The notes below the pieces were generated by a model. That model worked only from the letters and a program-made list of their open reading frames with translations, did not search any database and was not told the DNA's origin. From Phoronis australis (taxonomy: Eukaryota > Phoronida > Phoronidae), in assembly GCA_002633005.1 (NCBI GenBank), contig NMRA01000147.1, forward strand, positions 1 through 62,000: a DNA stretch of 62,000 nucleotides, read 5' to 3'. The stretch's first letter is position 1, and every line of letters begins with the position of its first letter. Below, piece by piece: positions 25,855-36,482 of the stretch. The translations under genes were made by a program, and so were the position numbers.

Positions 25855-26170
25855 AATATCCATTTGAATAAATGTGCGTCATCACGACCCGAACACTAAT
25901 GTATGAGTATAACCCACAGTACAACTACTGTGAAATACATCCGACACTTAAAACATATACGTATTACAACTACCTGTACACCAAACAGTTGCCACAGGTG
26001 GAGAACTGTAAGAGCAATCAGCCAGACAAAAATGTAATTAATGACAGAAGTTACGCACCTGTATCGTCCTTCATGTAGCGAGTAAGACATCATCTCCTCA
26101 CGGTGCGCGCTTTCAAGGAAATGGCGCAATCTGAAACAGCAGGCCGACCCACTCAAAGGGAAACATTCAA
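25855..26170 (+). repeat. Array-repeat fragment, right end of the array
   Basis: AATATCCATTTGAATAAATG, GTGCGTCATCACGACC, CACAGGTGGAGAACTGTAAG and GTAAGACATCATCTCCTCACG continue the array block broken at 23,636. No array landmark was seen to the right. Confidence 0.7.
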
Positions 26171-27085
26171 GGGTCATGCTATTACTTCTCAGGAGGGGTT
26201 ATTGCGCTCTTCAATGAACTACGAGGACACCAAGTAATCGAAGTGCAACAACCAGGTAACCACGTCATTACACATCCAGATCAATAAACTCGCCTTTTAG
26301 AGATACTGAATACCAAAAGAGTGTTTTCAATAGAAAATCGTGCCACATGTCATCTTGCAGTGAATAAACGGGAGAGATCTTCGAGGGCATTGCATATGAA
26401 TGGAAACTTTCAAAAACTAAACCGCATGGGGGCTACGACGAAGTTGGATGCAGGTCGTCCTTCAGTCTTGATTCGTGAATAGAGATTTGCCTTAGGGGTC
26501 GTAGTCTCTCAAACGGATAGTTTTTTTTTTTTCCTGTCTGACAACTTTCGATTCAGGAACTCGTATTGCTTTCCACTAACAGGCTCTGCCCGCCCGTGAT
26601 TAACGCGAACCCTACCGGTCGTAGCATGAGAATATCCATAGCCAAAAGTGATATGTAAAGTGTTGCTATAAATCTGTCTAAATAGTAAAGTAAATTTGTA
26701 CAACTGTATGCGTGAGTTTTCTATTTAACCTATTAAAACGAGTCTTAAAAGCAAAATTAACATCAACAGGCGCACGTGTACAACCTGGGAAACTCATTTA
26801 TATTGAGAAGCAAATTGTTGAAGGCACTGTATTCATATGTCTTCACACAGGTCATATGTTGGTCACATCAAACATGTAAATTGTTATTGTGGCACAATTG
26901 ATTTTCTATGCAATTTACGGAAAAAAACAACTATCGAGTTTAACATAATGTAAAATTTGAGCATTTGTTTCAATACCACATTTGTCCAAGGCCTTTTCAT
27001 TACAGAGCACTGACGTGTCGGATCGAGTCTACACAGTCACTTGTCTTTGAAAGTTTATTATTGGAGTTCATAGTGATTATTTAAA
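26171..27085. other. Spacer, nothing recognised
   Basis: AT-rich sequence with a 10-T run near 26,521. No gene, RNA or element end was recognised. Confidence 0.4.
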
Positions 27086-27089
27086 AACC

Positions 27090-27700
27090 TAATGACTTTG
27101 TAGAATGTATCAATTCTAGTAACGACGATGGTATTTTTCTATGTCAAAATGTTTCCGATGTGAAAGTTTTGTGATATGCTGATGATATGGCTTTGTGTAC
27201 TTAATCTCCAGTTAAACTGCAAAAACTACTGTGTGCTTTAAGTAAGTTCTGCCAGGAATGGAGCGTGTCTGTAAATTTAGTGAAGACCACAGTTATGGTG
27301 TTTAGAAACGGAGGTCCTTTGAGAAATTGCGAGATGTGGTATTTTGGAGGTGAAAAACTCGAAGTGATTTCCATGCCAGCTACACGTATCTTGGTGTTGT
27401 GTTCACGCCAAAGTTATTGTGAACTGTGGCTGCTCAGACCCTGTCAGCTCAAGCCACGTAGGTAGCCATTACAGTCGACAAGCTACAAAGAAGCTGGACC
27501 ACATTTCAACCACGTGTGGCTTTTGAGACATTTGATAAAATAATTTACCCCAGCTCATGCTATGGAGCCGAAATATGGAGCTTACAAGAATACAACTGGT
27601 TAGAACAAGTGCAAATTAAATTTTACAGGCGTGTATTGGGTGTAGCTCATAATTCATGCTGAAACAATGGCAATGAGCGCATGTCGGCGGTTGCCGTTAT
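27090..27700 (+). pseudogene. Non-LTR retrotransposon reverse transcriptase fragment
   Basis: Conceptual translation gives the palm-domain catalytic motif YADDMALC (near 27,175), then LQKLLCALSKFCQEW, VNLVKTTVMVFRNGG and, after interruptions, YTYLGVVF and CYGAEIWSL. This order is typical of LINE reverse transcriptases: catalytic YADD, then the L..FC.xW...vN..KT.vmvF thumb-proximal block. Stop codons and small frameshifts (before YADD, within ALCxSP, after VVFTPKLL) show it is dead. Neither the endonuclease domain nor the 3' end was identified, so the clade is not assigned. Confidence 0.8.
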
Positions 27701-27957
27701 TTACTAATCACTGGCTGTGTTGCCGTGATCACGTATTGGTTCAAACTTCTCAAAATGCCTCCTCGCACAACATTGACCAAAATGGTCGGCACTCCCGAAA
27801 TTGAGCCACATCACTTAGACTTATACAGCCGATTTCATATAGGTGGTTTAAAGTTAAACCTGGTTTTAACTGGACTTATAGGCGAAAGCAACCTTTTTTC
27901 ATGTCATTTTAGCAAAAATAAGGTTTGTTGATTATCCCAGACACATTTTTCACTTAA

Positions 27958-29267
27958 AGGCGAAGGCAACCTTTTTTCATGTCATTTTTAGCAAAAATAA
28001 GGTCTGTTGATTATCCCAGACATATTTTTCATTTAATTACAGCTTTTCGTAATTTAATTAATTTCTCGTCCTCTACTTCGGAAGTGACGTTTTGGGAGGC
28101 AAGAATTTCGCGCCAATTTCTTTTCATACAGTCAGACTGTGAGAGCTGTCAAGTCAGTCATTGTTCTACCTCGGATGTGATAAGTTCTGTCGTCGTTTGC
28201 TTTTGTTTACGAGTCAGTCAACATGTCACAGTGTTGCTGCGTACCAGGATGTACTCATTATCGTCTCACATGCGCTTTGGGTACCTTGCATCGCATTCCA
28301 AAGGATGACACACTTCGCCGCACTTGGCTAGCTCGTTCGCGTGAAGAACGCAGCGCTACCCGTCCACGCAACGTGCAAAGCAGTGGCAAGAATTTTCAGC
28401 CGTCATACTACGACAGAGATATGTACGCTGAATTGATGAAGGTCCCTGCGAAACAACGCCTGAAGAAGGGTTCCATACCGTCGCTGTTGATTCCCGGCAG
28501 TGCCCCGTCGCCACCCCCGAGAAGCGCGTTTTTGAAGCGAGAAGTCTCGCGAGCTGTGGCCACTATATACAGTGACTGGAGGCACTTCATCTACTGTCAC
28601 CCATGCCTCCGAAGGTACCCCCATAGCGTGCAATTCCAGGAACTAGCAGTGATGCCCCGTGTGTTGTTGTCTCTAGCCCAGAGCCTGTAAGCAGCCCTGA
28701 AGCGATGTTGAGTAGTGGGAGTGAATACAGGCAGGCCCAGTGAAAAGGATAGTTCGCCATCCAATGAACAGATCGGTGAGCCTAAGTTTGACAAGTTTAT
28801 TGTGGACTTGTATTGGAGCTATTTAGAAGGAGCTACGTGTGTGACGAGGGAGTCGCACGGCGGGATGTAAGCAGTTTGGGTGCTCAAGTCACCATCCACT
28901 GGGAGTGTGTCCCGGGAAACTCGGGCAAGTGGGACAGTTCTTCCTCTCAGTGTACGTGAGACGATAATGAGTACATCTCGGTAGGCAGCAATGGCGTGGC
29001 ATGTTGACTGACTCGTAAACAAAAGCAAACGACGACCGAACTTATCACAACCGACGTAGAACAATGACTGACTCGACTGCTCTCACAGTCAGACTGTATG
29101 AAAAGAAATTGGCGCGAAACTCTTGCCTCCCAAAACGTCACTTCCGGAGTAGACGACGAGTAATTAATTGAATTACGAAAAGCTGCAAATAAGTGAAAAA
29201 TCTGTCTGGGATAATCAACGAACCCTATTGTTGCTAAAAATGACACGAAAAAAGGTTGCCTTCGCCT
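27958..29267 (+). mobile_element. Kolobok-like THAP DNA transposon inserted in the first
   Basis: A complete 1,310-bp element with ends AGGCGAAGGCAACC and its complement, flanked by TTAA on both sides (27,954-27,957 and 29,268-29,271). The target TTAA belongs to the left arm of the related element. The long arms share GTGACGTTTTGGGAGGCAAG and the TCAGTCAACATG leader with the host copy. Confidence 0.85.
28223..28690 (+). pseudogene. THAP-domain protein remnant, inner Kolobok-like copy
   Basis: A 155-codon frame. The N-terminus MSQCCCVPGCTHY, then PKDDTLRRTWL, matches the first half of a THAP zinc finger (C-x3-C, basic/Trp segment). Residues 74-93 (near MKVPAKQRLKKG...IPSLLIP) match the closing AVPTIF-type motif. 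The middle is damaged: an in-frame deletion removes the third zinc Cys present in the sister copy, and KHF has become KNF (SSGKNFQPSYYD). The finger therefore probably cannot bind zinc. The C-terminal quarter is frameshifted relative to the sister copy. It is expressed, if at all, as a truncated transposon protein. Confidence 0.65.
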
Positions 29268-29458
29268 TTAATTACAGCTTTTTGTAATTTGATTAATTTC
29301 TCGTCCTCTACTCCGGAAGTGACGTTTCGGGAGGCAAGAGTTTCGCGCCAATTTCTTTTCATTATAGTCTGACTGTGAGAGCTGTCGAGTCAGTCATCGT
29401 TCTACCTTGGTTGTGGTACGTTCGGTCGTCGTTTGCTTTTGTCTAGAAGTCAGTCAAC

Positions 29459-30257
29459 ATGCCAAGCTGTTGCTGCGTGCCAGGATGTACTCATTATAGT
29501 CTCACGCGCGCTTTGGGTACCTTGCGTCGCTTTCCGAAGGATGACACACTTCGCCGTACTTGGCTAGCACGTTCATGTGAAGAACACAGCGCTACCCGTC
29601 CACGCAACGTTCAAAGCAGTGGAGGGTTACCGAGTGTGTGGCAAGCATTTTCTGCCGTCAAATTATGACGGATATGTACGCTGAATTGATGAAGGTCCCT
29701 GCGAAACAACGCCTGAAGAAGGGTACCATACCGTCGCTGTTGATTCCCAGCAGTGCCCCGTCGCCAACCCCAAGAAGTGCGTTTTTGAAGCGAGAAGCCT
29801 CTCGAGCTGTGGCTACTATATACAGTGACTGGAGGCACTTCATCTACTGTCACCCGTGCCTCCGAACGTACCCCATTGCGTGCAATTCTGGAACTAGCAG
29901 TGATTCGCCCTGTGGTGTTGTCTCTAGCCCAGAGCTTGTAAGCAGTCCTGCAGCTATGTTGAGTAGTGAGAGTGAATACAGGCCCAGTTCGACACCCAGT
30001 GAAGAGGACAGTTCGTCATCCAATGAACAGATCGGTGAGCCTAAGTTTGATAAGTTTATTGTGGACTTGTATTGGAGCTATTTGGAAGGTGCCAGGTGTG
30101 TGGCGAAGGAGTCACACGGCGGGATGTAAGCAGTTTGGGTGCTCAGATCACCCTTCAGTGGGAGTGTGTCGCGGGACACTCGGGCAAGTGGGAAAGTTCT
30201 TCCTCTGTACTTGAGACGATAATGAGTACACCCCAGTACGTAGCAACAGCGTGTTGA
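29459..30257 (+). pseudogene. THAP protein with C-terminal zinc-ribbon-like module, host Kolobok-like copy
   Basis: MPSCCCVPGCTHYSL opens a THAP finger. In the next frame GYRVCGKHFLPSNYD supplies the missing Cys and His, so one frameshift near 29,625 and another near 29,667 break the gene. AELMKVPAKQRLKKG, IPSLLIP and an acidic Ser-rich linker follow in one frame to about 30,075. A third frame then gives CQVCGEGVTRRDVSSLGAQ and WECVAGHSGKWESS, the C-x2-C...C-x2-GH..KWxS module common after THAP domains in transposase-related proteins. The stop is at 30,257. The catalytic core that normally follows is absent. Confidence 0.7.
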
Positions 30258-30842
30258 CTAACTCGTAAGCAAAAGCAAACGACGACCGAACTTATCACAA
30301 CCGAGGTAGAACAATGACTGACTCGACTGCTCTCACAGTCAGACTATACGAGACGAAATTAGCGCGAAATTCTTGCCTCCCAAAACGTCACTTCCGGAGT
30401 AGAGGACGAGAAATTAATTAAATTACGAAAAGCTGTAATTAAGTGAAAAATATGTCTGGGATAATCAACGAACCTTATTTTTGCTAAAAATGACATGAAA
30501 AAGGTTGCCTTCGCCTTTAAAGATAATCTGCATTTCATAAAGTGGCTAAACTTTTAGACCAGTGGTCTAGTAAAACCTGGTTTAACTCCCATTTAGACCT
30601 GGTCTAAGTCAGTTTTCATTTCACCAACGAAGTCTTTATTCTTTAGATCTGTATTAAGATCTTAAACCAGGTTTAACTTTAGACTTGGTCAGACCTAGGT
30701 TTAACTGTTAACTATGACAGACTTGCATGATATATGTGCAACTGAATTAGGCCGCGGTGTGCATTTACGACGCAGTTTTAGAGCGAAAATGGACTATTTT
30801 CAATATTCAGTTTTACGACGACACAAGATCAAACGTAACAGG

Positions 30843-30988
30843 GGCGGATCCACGACTTTTAAGGGGAGGGGATCGGTCAAGGACTTTGTAAAAGGGGGAC
30901 CAAGTCAACAATTTGAAGATTATAGATTTGATCTCACTGAAATCAAGCAAAAAGTGAGTCCGGACCCCTTGACCCCTTTGGATCCGCC
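30843..30988. mobile_element. Small TIR element with GGCGGATCC ends
   Basis: GGCGGATCC at the left and GGATCCGCC at the right enclose about 146 bp. Subterminal GGGGATCGGTCAAGG is mirrored by CCCCTTGACCCC. It lies within the outer nested element. Confidence 0.55.
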
Positions 30989-31599
30989 TATGTGTAGACC
31001 TGTTCGTGCTGGATAATGTAATGTGGATTCTTCAGAATACGACTGGTCGAGCGGGGCGTCATCGTCATAAGGACTACGGGTTTGACTGAAGAAAGCATTT
31101 TCTGATTCTTCTGAGTTCCACCTCCATTGGTCTCCGATTTAATGTTGCCGGGAAGGGGTCTTGACCCCCCCTTTGGCAGCGAAAATAAACACTAAAATAA
31201 ATTTGGACATTTATGATATTACGGCTAATCGTGAGCATGTACTTTAATGTGTGTATACGGGTGTTGGTCACACAAATTACATTTTTCCTCATGAGAAAAG
31301 CTTTTACACCTTTTTCGCAATTGTCTGCACTGATTCTACTAGTGTGTGTCATTGTATACCCACGTGATCAAGGTTTCATTGAATCACTTCAATAGTTTCT
31401 TTGTTGGGTTAATCTAGATCGACACAGCAGTTTGGCTTAGATACTTTAAACCTGGTCTTACTAAACCGGCTCCCTGGTCTAACAAAACCAGGCTTTCAGA
31501 CTTTTAAACCACGTTGGTAAAATGCAAATTGGGTCTAAAATTAGGCCAGGTTTAAGTCTTAAACTTGGTTTTGTTAAACCACCTTTATGAAATCGGCTG

Positions 31600-32842
31600 T
31601 TAATGTTATAATCCACGGTAGAGCTAACGGCCGTCTGCCTGTGCACACAAAATCTGTGAGTTAACGGTCACTCATCTTGCACGTTGCAGCCGTTTAAGTG
31701 AAAAACTATCTAGTAAACGCAATTTTCTTGTATAATCCTCCCCCTTTTGTAACAAAAAAGTCTGTCGTCGATGACCCGCACACGCACTCACTCTCATACG
31801 CAGACGAACATCAAAACAAACGTCACGTGACAACAACGTGTGTTCATCCAGAGATTTTTCTCGTGTTATGGGGTATGATTTGCGCAGATTTGGACTTAAT
31901 CGCAATTAATCTGGACTCCACATGAACTTTAAAAATTGTAAAACATAAGGAAGATTTCAGGTAATTTGTTGAGACGAAACTATATTTTTATTCAAGAATT
32001 CAAGTTTTCCTATTGACGATCGCGATTCAGCGACGTATCAGTCGGCATGTTTTCGGCCTAGGATTTCAGCACAATTTTTTGAAAAATGATCGTAATTTAA
32101 CAACGAAGTTTGATAGCAATGCACCACAATTTCGTAGAAAGACTGTCATAGGCTACAAATTCGTCACAGAGCGTAAATTTGATGAATCCTAGCTTCCGAT
32201 TTTACCCGTTTCGGAAACCAGGTTCCAAATGCCTTAGGCTACAATAAGCGTCCCCTCCCCGTGAAATGAATTTTTCTAAGCGTTTATTAGAGCCAAGTGA
32301 CAGTATGCAGCTTTCCACCAAGGCTAGGTGATGCTACGACATTATTCTTTGTTACATTAGTTAACTGGTCTTGGCTAATTATCATTTTATGGCCTGGTCA
32401 TCCATTCAGCCAAAAGTAGTTCCATAGGTGGCTTATCAGCCAATTATTCACGCATGCTGACTCACAATAGAAGCCTGATAAGAGTGAAGGTGGATAAAGG
32501 CGGTGTTCCTACAGTTTCTTGTGGTAGTGGATGTGTTAACGACATGACTACGATCGCCGCAGTTGGTCATATTTACTTTTAATGTTTCGAACCTAGTTTT
32601 CCAAAAAAACATTATACCATACGTCAGACAACTCTTTAGTTCATTGACTTGTTCTCTAATGCATTTTTCTAGGTCTCTGTGGTTAATTGACACATTTTTA
32701 AGATTTAGTATCCAGGTTGGACTCGAAAGACCGGCCATTTAACTCACGCAATGTCAACTTCCGCCTTGTTTATCGCAGTGAGCCTCGCTTTTGATGTCCA
32801 CCGCGTGAATTAGGCCTAGGCACTGATCTATTAGTGATATGA
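31600..32842. other. Spacer, nothing recognised
   Basis: No gene recognised. Short frames only. Confidence 0.4.
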
Positions 32843-33903
32843 CAGTGGCTGATCTACGTTTTCAGTAATTAAGTGGGGGTTAGGATTCACACAAAGGTCG
32901 AAAGGTCGAATACGAGGCGCGTGGCGCCGATGGGGGGGGAGGTCGGGAGGGGGGTATACTGACAACTTTTGTAGCCAAACAGTGAAATTTCCATGCATCC
33001 TGGTACGTTTCTGGCACTTTCATGTAACATGTCTCTGGATTTTTTCTTAAGATAATTAAAAACCCTTCTCTATTTCGTCTCATGAACTTGGCTCATAAGT
33101 TTCGTGAAACCATATTTGTGCACATCTGGGTATGAGTCACACCACCAGCAAAAAATTTTGTTGGAACATCTGCTTACGCACACCTTTTTAGCATATGAAA
33201 AAGTGTGGTGTGTATACAGGGGTTAAGACAATTTCCAAATATTCAAGAGCATAAGGAGCACCGACGGGGCGTAAAAACTTGAATGTCAGATGATCGCAAC
33301 AGCCCGTCAAGCTGTTTAAGAACGAAGACCTGTACTGCTAGTCCGGAAATAAACATGATTGTGTTCTTAGTCTCGTTACGAGAAAAACTGGCGAACGATG
33401 GTGCTCTCAGCTCATAGTCTATTATTAAAATCGACAATAAACAATTAATTATCACTTTATTAAGCTGAATCACGTTCACAACAATTGAAAAACGTCAAAT
33501 GTATCAGGAAACAAATCATCTGAAAACAGTTTCACGAAACCAAAACACTCTGTAGGCCTACACCGTGGTGAAAAGATATACAGGAGCAGTTGGCAGAGGG
33601 ACCAGATGTACACTGAGAGTACACAAAAACTCTGGCTTGAAAGCGCGGGGTTTTGACGATGAGCCACGAAGACTTGAAACGCGTTGATTTTGATAACAGT
33701 AATTCACAATGCAAAAAATATATTTTCAGAGTGAACCCCCGCTCATTTTTTTCCAAATTGGTTTACTTGGGGTTTATACAAGCTGGCGGTGTCGTTTATG
33801 TTTTGCTGGACACGTATTTGTTTTTTGTTTTTTGTTTTTAATTTTTGGGTCCTAACCCGAGGGGGATTTAAACCCCCTGAGCCCCCCCCTAGATCCGCCA
33901 CAG
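32843..33903. mobile_element. 1.06-kb TIR element with CAGTGGC(G)GATCTA ends
   Basis: The left end CAGTGGCTGATCTACG pairs with the right end, whose complement is CTGTGGCGGATCTAGG. A 5-bp direct repeat TATGA flanks it (32,838-32,842 and 33,904-33,908). G-rich subterminal tracts (GGGGGTTAGGA and the complement of TCCTAACCC) are mirrored. It has no transposase frame and looks like a nonautonomous hAT-like element. The superfamily is an inference from the CAG end and short duplication. Confidence 0.7.
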
Positions 33904-33924
33904 TATGACACTAACTTCCTGTTT

Positions 33925-34485
33925 TCGTCGGGATGGATTCGACGTAGCTTGTGCTACGTAGTGGCCATTTTTACTGTTTTAGAGTCTGTTTTTTTGGCGT
34001 CCACTCCTCTATCAACCAAACCATTCTAAGGATGATTTTGAAAATTGGCGAATATATTTCCAGTGTTAAGAGGACCTTTGTTGACGATGACGTCTTCGAC
34101 TACTGTGGCGCCTCCTAGTGGTAGTTTTGTTTTATTTTGCGCCCATAGCTCTATCTCCTACTGCAGGATCTTAATTAAATGCAGTAAGTACATTTACATG
34201 ATGATAAATCACAACTTTCAGGCGGATTCAACGAAAGCTGAGCCCCCAAGTGGCAATTTCATTTTTTCCATTTCCCTGTGTTTCTCTGAAATTCCTCGAC
34301 ATATTATCATGAAAAATATGTTTCCAGTAAAGAAGCGATGCCATGTAACCGTTTTCGGACGGATTTGACGTTTCTGCAGTATCTAGTGACCATTTTTATG
34401 ATACAACTAAACAACTCTAGATGCCCACTGTCTGCGGTGCATTTGTGGGCGTCTTTCAGCACTCCACGTTGCTCTTGTTTCATTT
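33925..34485 (-). mobile_element. CTCF-motif repeat element, reversed, left part
   Basis: Read on the minus strand it starts ACAAGAGCAACGTGGAGTGC...GACGCCCACAAATGCACCGC, like the full element. It carries GCCACTAGGAGGCGCCACAG (core 34,110-34,121), CCACTTGGGGGC (34,242-34,253) and TGGCCACTACGTAGC near 33,960. It is about 560 bp and truncated at its 3' end. Confidence 0.7.
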
Positions 34486-36410
34486 TTCTCGACGCCTGGA
34501 CGCTCTTAGTGAATGTCCGAGTGGTATTTCAGTTATAGTGAATCCATAGTCAAATGCTGTTATTTTTGTAAGTGATGATGTCAGTGCGCGTATCGACAGC
34601 ATGGAACATGGGCGCGGCCAGTCTTGTTCGAGCGCCAGCTTCCTGCTTGTTGGCGCGGCGGCGTCTTTGGACAATATCGACGGTGATTATACCGCCAGTG
34701 TACCGACAGGTCCTCAACGGAACAATGTGGAACGGGCAGAACAGTTCTTGAAATAACAGGATAGTATGAAAAAATATCGGGAAATTGAATGTGTGCGCTT
34801 ATACTGAGGGGCCAATCAGCGGGCCGGCGTACTTAATGCTGCAGCGGCCATGCCGTCCGGCCGTATACTAGTAAAAGTTTCAAGATCATCATGAACCGTT
34901 TCATATCTGTAAGGTTAAAAAATATCAATGAATTGTGCACTTGGTTGGTCCTTCTAAGTACACAACTATTTTTTGCTTAACGAAAGCGAAGCATGTCGCG
35001 ATCCGGGAATAAAAACTAAAATAGAACACAGAAATTTTCCACAGAATTAACTGTTTGCTTCTTAATCTGATGAGTACTTTCTCTTATTTTGAACTCACTG
35101 GCCGTAAACACGCGACTTCTGACAATTGGCACCAGTTTCTGTTGTAAGCCTTGCTATAACGTTCTAGACATGCTCAATTTCCAAACATGACCCGGACGAT
35201 CAGTGGCTCAGGGCTTTCGCCGCGGCCGGCTGCGGACTTGAGGTTGAGCGGACAAGTTAGCAGTGAATTCCTTGAAGCAATCATTGAAATCCATAGGGTC
35301 CCATTCTACGGGTCCTTCACGGAGTCTCCATAAGTGTAAATTTGTATCAATTGTATTTTTTTGTCGTAACGTGAATAAAGTGTATTACTACTACTACTAC
35401 TACGCACGATATTGGTTATTTCAAAACAGGTGACGCACACCTTTTTTACCATCTCAGGTTGGTACACTGACATGCTCACGTGACCATCAAGCCACTGCAT
35501 GAGCTTCTGGCAAAGTCCGTGACCAGCTTATAAGGCCGCCGGACACCGTTAGGGTTTCTACTCTAGTCCCCAGCTCTCATCTTTGATTATGATTCAAAGT
35601 CGATCAGTTCTGGCAAACCGTGATTTATAGAATAAGAAGTTTTCAAGAGCGGAAAAAATTTTCAGTACTTTTTAAAATTCGTATCTTGAATGTCCCAAAA
35701 ATAAAAAGCCACACACAGGTGTGCGGTGTTGTCATGCATTAATTTTCTCCATGAATTAAACAATAGTTTACTTTGCATGCCAAATATTGCACGGTGACAC
35801 GTGGCCGGGCTTACTTAAAAATCCAACTCATGTTGCCCGGTGGTTTTGTGATTGGCCCACTTATGTTGCTCACGGCAGAATTAAAGAGGAACATATTATT
35901 ACAACATTAAACAAAGTTCAGGTTGTAAACGTCACATTCCTTGTCCAATTTTCACAATTCACAAACTTGTGCATCTACTTACAAGCCAAAAATGTGTAAT
36001 TAAGATAATCTCTCCGCAGCAGCTGCGAAATCCACCGCAAGACAACAAGGTGATCGGTAACACTCTCATGCAGTGATCGTGGGTCCATTTTCTGAGCACA
36101 AGAGACATGAAAATTTTTCGAAAAATAGCATGAAATTTGGATAAGCAACAGGCATCTGAATATTCCTGATGGTTGCCATTTGAAACTAAACACCATTGTC
36201 GTTATGATTTTTTAATCCAAAATAAAGATAGATATTCAAACAGTTTTAAGCTCACTGCTAATAGTAAAATGTAGTTTATTTCTATTTGAGAACGAAAATA
36301 TGATCAGTTTGTCGGCTCACCAATATCAAGGACTGAACGTACAGGACAAATCATGACGCGGGCAGACGGACTGACACCAGGTGGCAAGACCGTCTTGGAC
36401 ACGACAGTCT
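34486..36410. other. Spacer; ACT microsatellite only
   Basis: No gene recognised. GGCCAATCAGCGGGCCGGC near 34,810 is a GC-rich stretch with a CCAAT box, which might be a relic promoter, but no exon follows. A short ACT trinucleotide run lies at 35,384-35,403. Confidence 0.4.
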
Positions 36411-36418
36411 GATCAGGG

Positions 36419-36477
36419 TAGACAGTGACCACCGTCTCTATTTAGCCAGCATCTCTAGAGACGGTGGTCACTGTCTA
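36419..36477. repeat. Perfect 22-bp hairpin (CAGTGACCACCGTCTCT arm)
   Basis: Arms 36,419-36,440 and 36,456-36,477 are exact reverse complements with a 15-base loop. The arm sequence is related to the hairpin at 57,006-57,062 through five transitions, each matched on the opposite arm. Probably a foldback transposon relic, though an RNA role is not excluded. Confidence 0.85.
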
Positions 36478-36482
36478 TGCAT

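Larger units (their letters stand above)
1560..26170. repeat. Diverged head-to-tail array of a roughly 3-kb noncoding repeat
   Basis: Ordered landmarks recur with the same orientation across the region. TACTAGTCAGCCAAA lies near 8,205, 13,125, 15,995, 16,870 and 21,795. AAGAGCCAGTGCCT-like sequence lies near 1,590, 6,660, 8,515, 10,740, 13,430, 16,340, 17,355 and 22,110. GTTAGTCGGGATTAGAAAG-like sequence lies near 2,090, 7,245, 9,140, 11,260, 12,300, 14,960, 18,015 and 23,530. GGTAAGACAGCATCTCATG-like sequence lies near 2,360, 7,545, 11,580, 12,530, 15,285, 18,345 and 19,910. TATCTCAGAAATAGC-like sequence lies near 2,540, 7,765, 11,800, 15,490, 18,545 and 20,130. No frame stays open across copies. 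Many copies are truncated or broken by insertions, so this is an old macrosatellite or serially duplicated segment. Confidence 0.8.
27880..30516 (+). mobile_element. Kolobok-like THAP DNA transposon, host copy (interrupted)
   Basis: The terminal repeat AGGCGAAAGCAACC (left) and the complement AGGCGAAGGCAACC (right) begin inverted arms of about 300 bp. TTAA follows the right end (30,517-30,520), and TTAT, one base changed, precedes the left end. Its left arm is split at 27,953 by the second copy (27,958-29,267) and resumes at 29,272 (TTACAGCTTTTTG). Without the insert it is about 1.32 kb. TTAA duplication plus a THAP domain fits the Kolobok superfamily. No transposase core is present, so it is nonautonomous. 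Confidence 0.8.
27826..31599. mobile_element. Outer TIR element of a three-level nest
   Basis: The left end CAGCCGATTTCATATAGGTG is mirrored by the right end, whose complement begins CAGCCGATTTCATAAAGGTG. Subterminal regions on both sides carry many TTAAACC(T/A)GG-type motifs. It contains the Kolobok-like pair (27,880-30,516). A 100-codon plus frame at 30,714-31,016 starts MTDLHDICATEL with HLRRSFRAKMDYFQ. It might be a decayed PIF/Harbinger-type protein start, but that is weak. Flanks TTATA and TTAAT leave the target duplication uncertain. Confidence 0.65.

Noticed and set aside
30714-31016. 100-codon frame as a Harbinger-type transposon protein
   Set aside because: Only the first 40 residues look protein-like. 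The rest is the small GGCGGATCC element, so the assignment is too weak to call.
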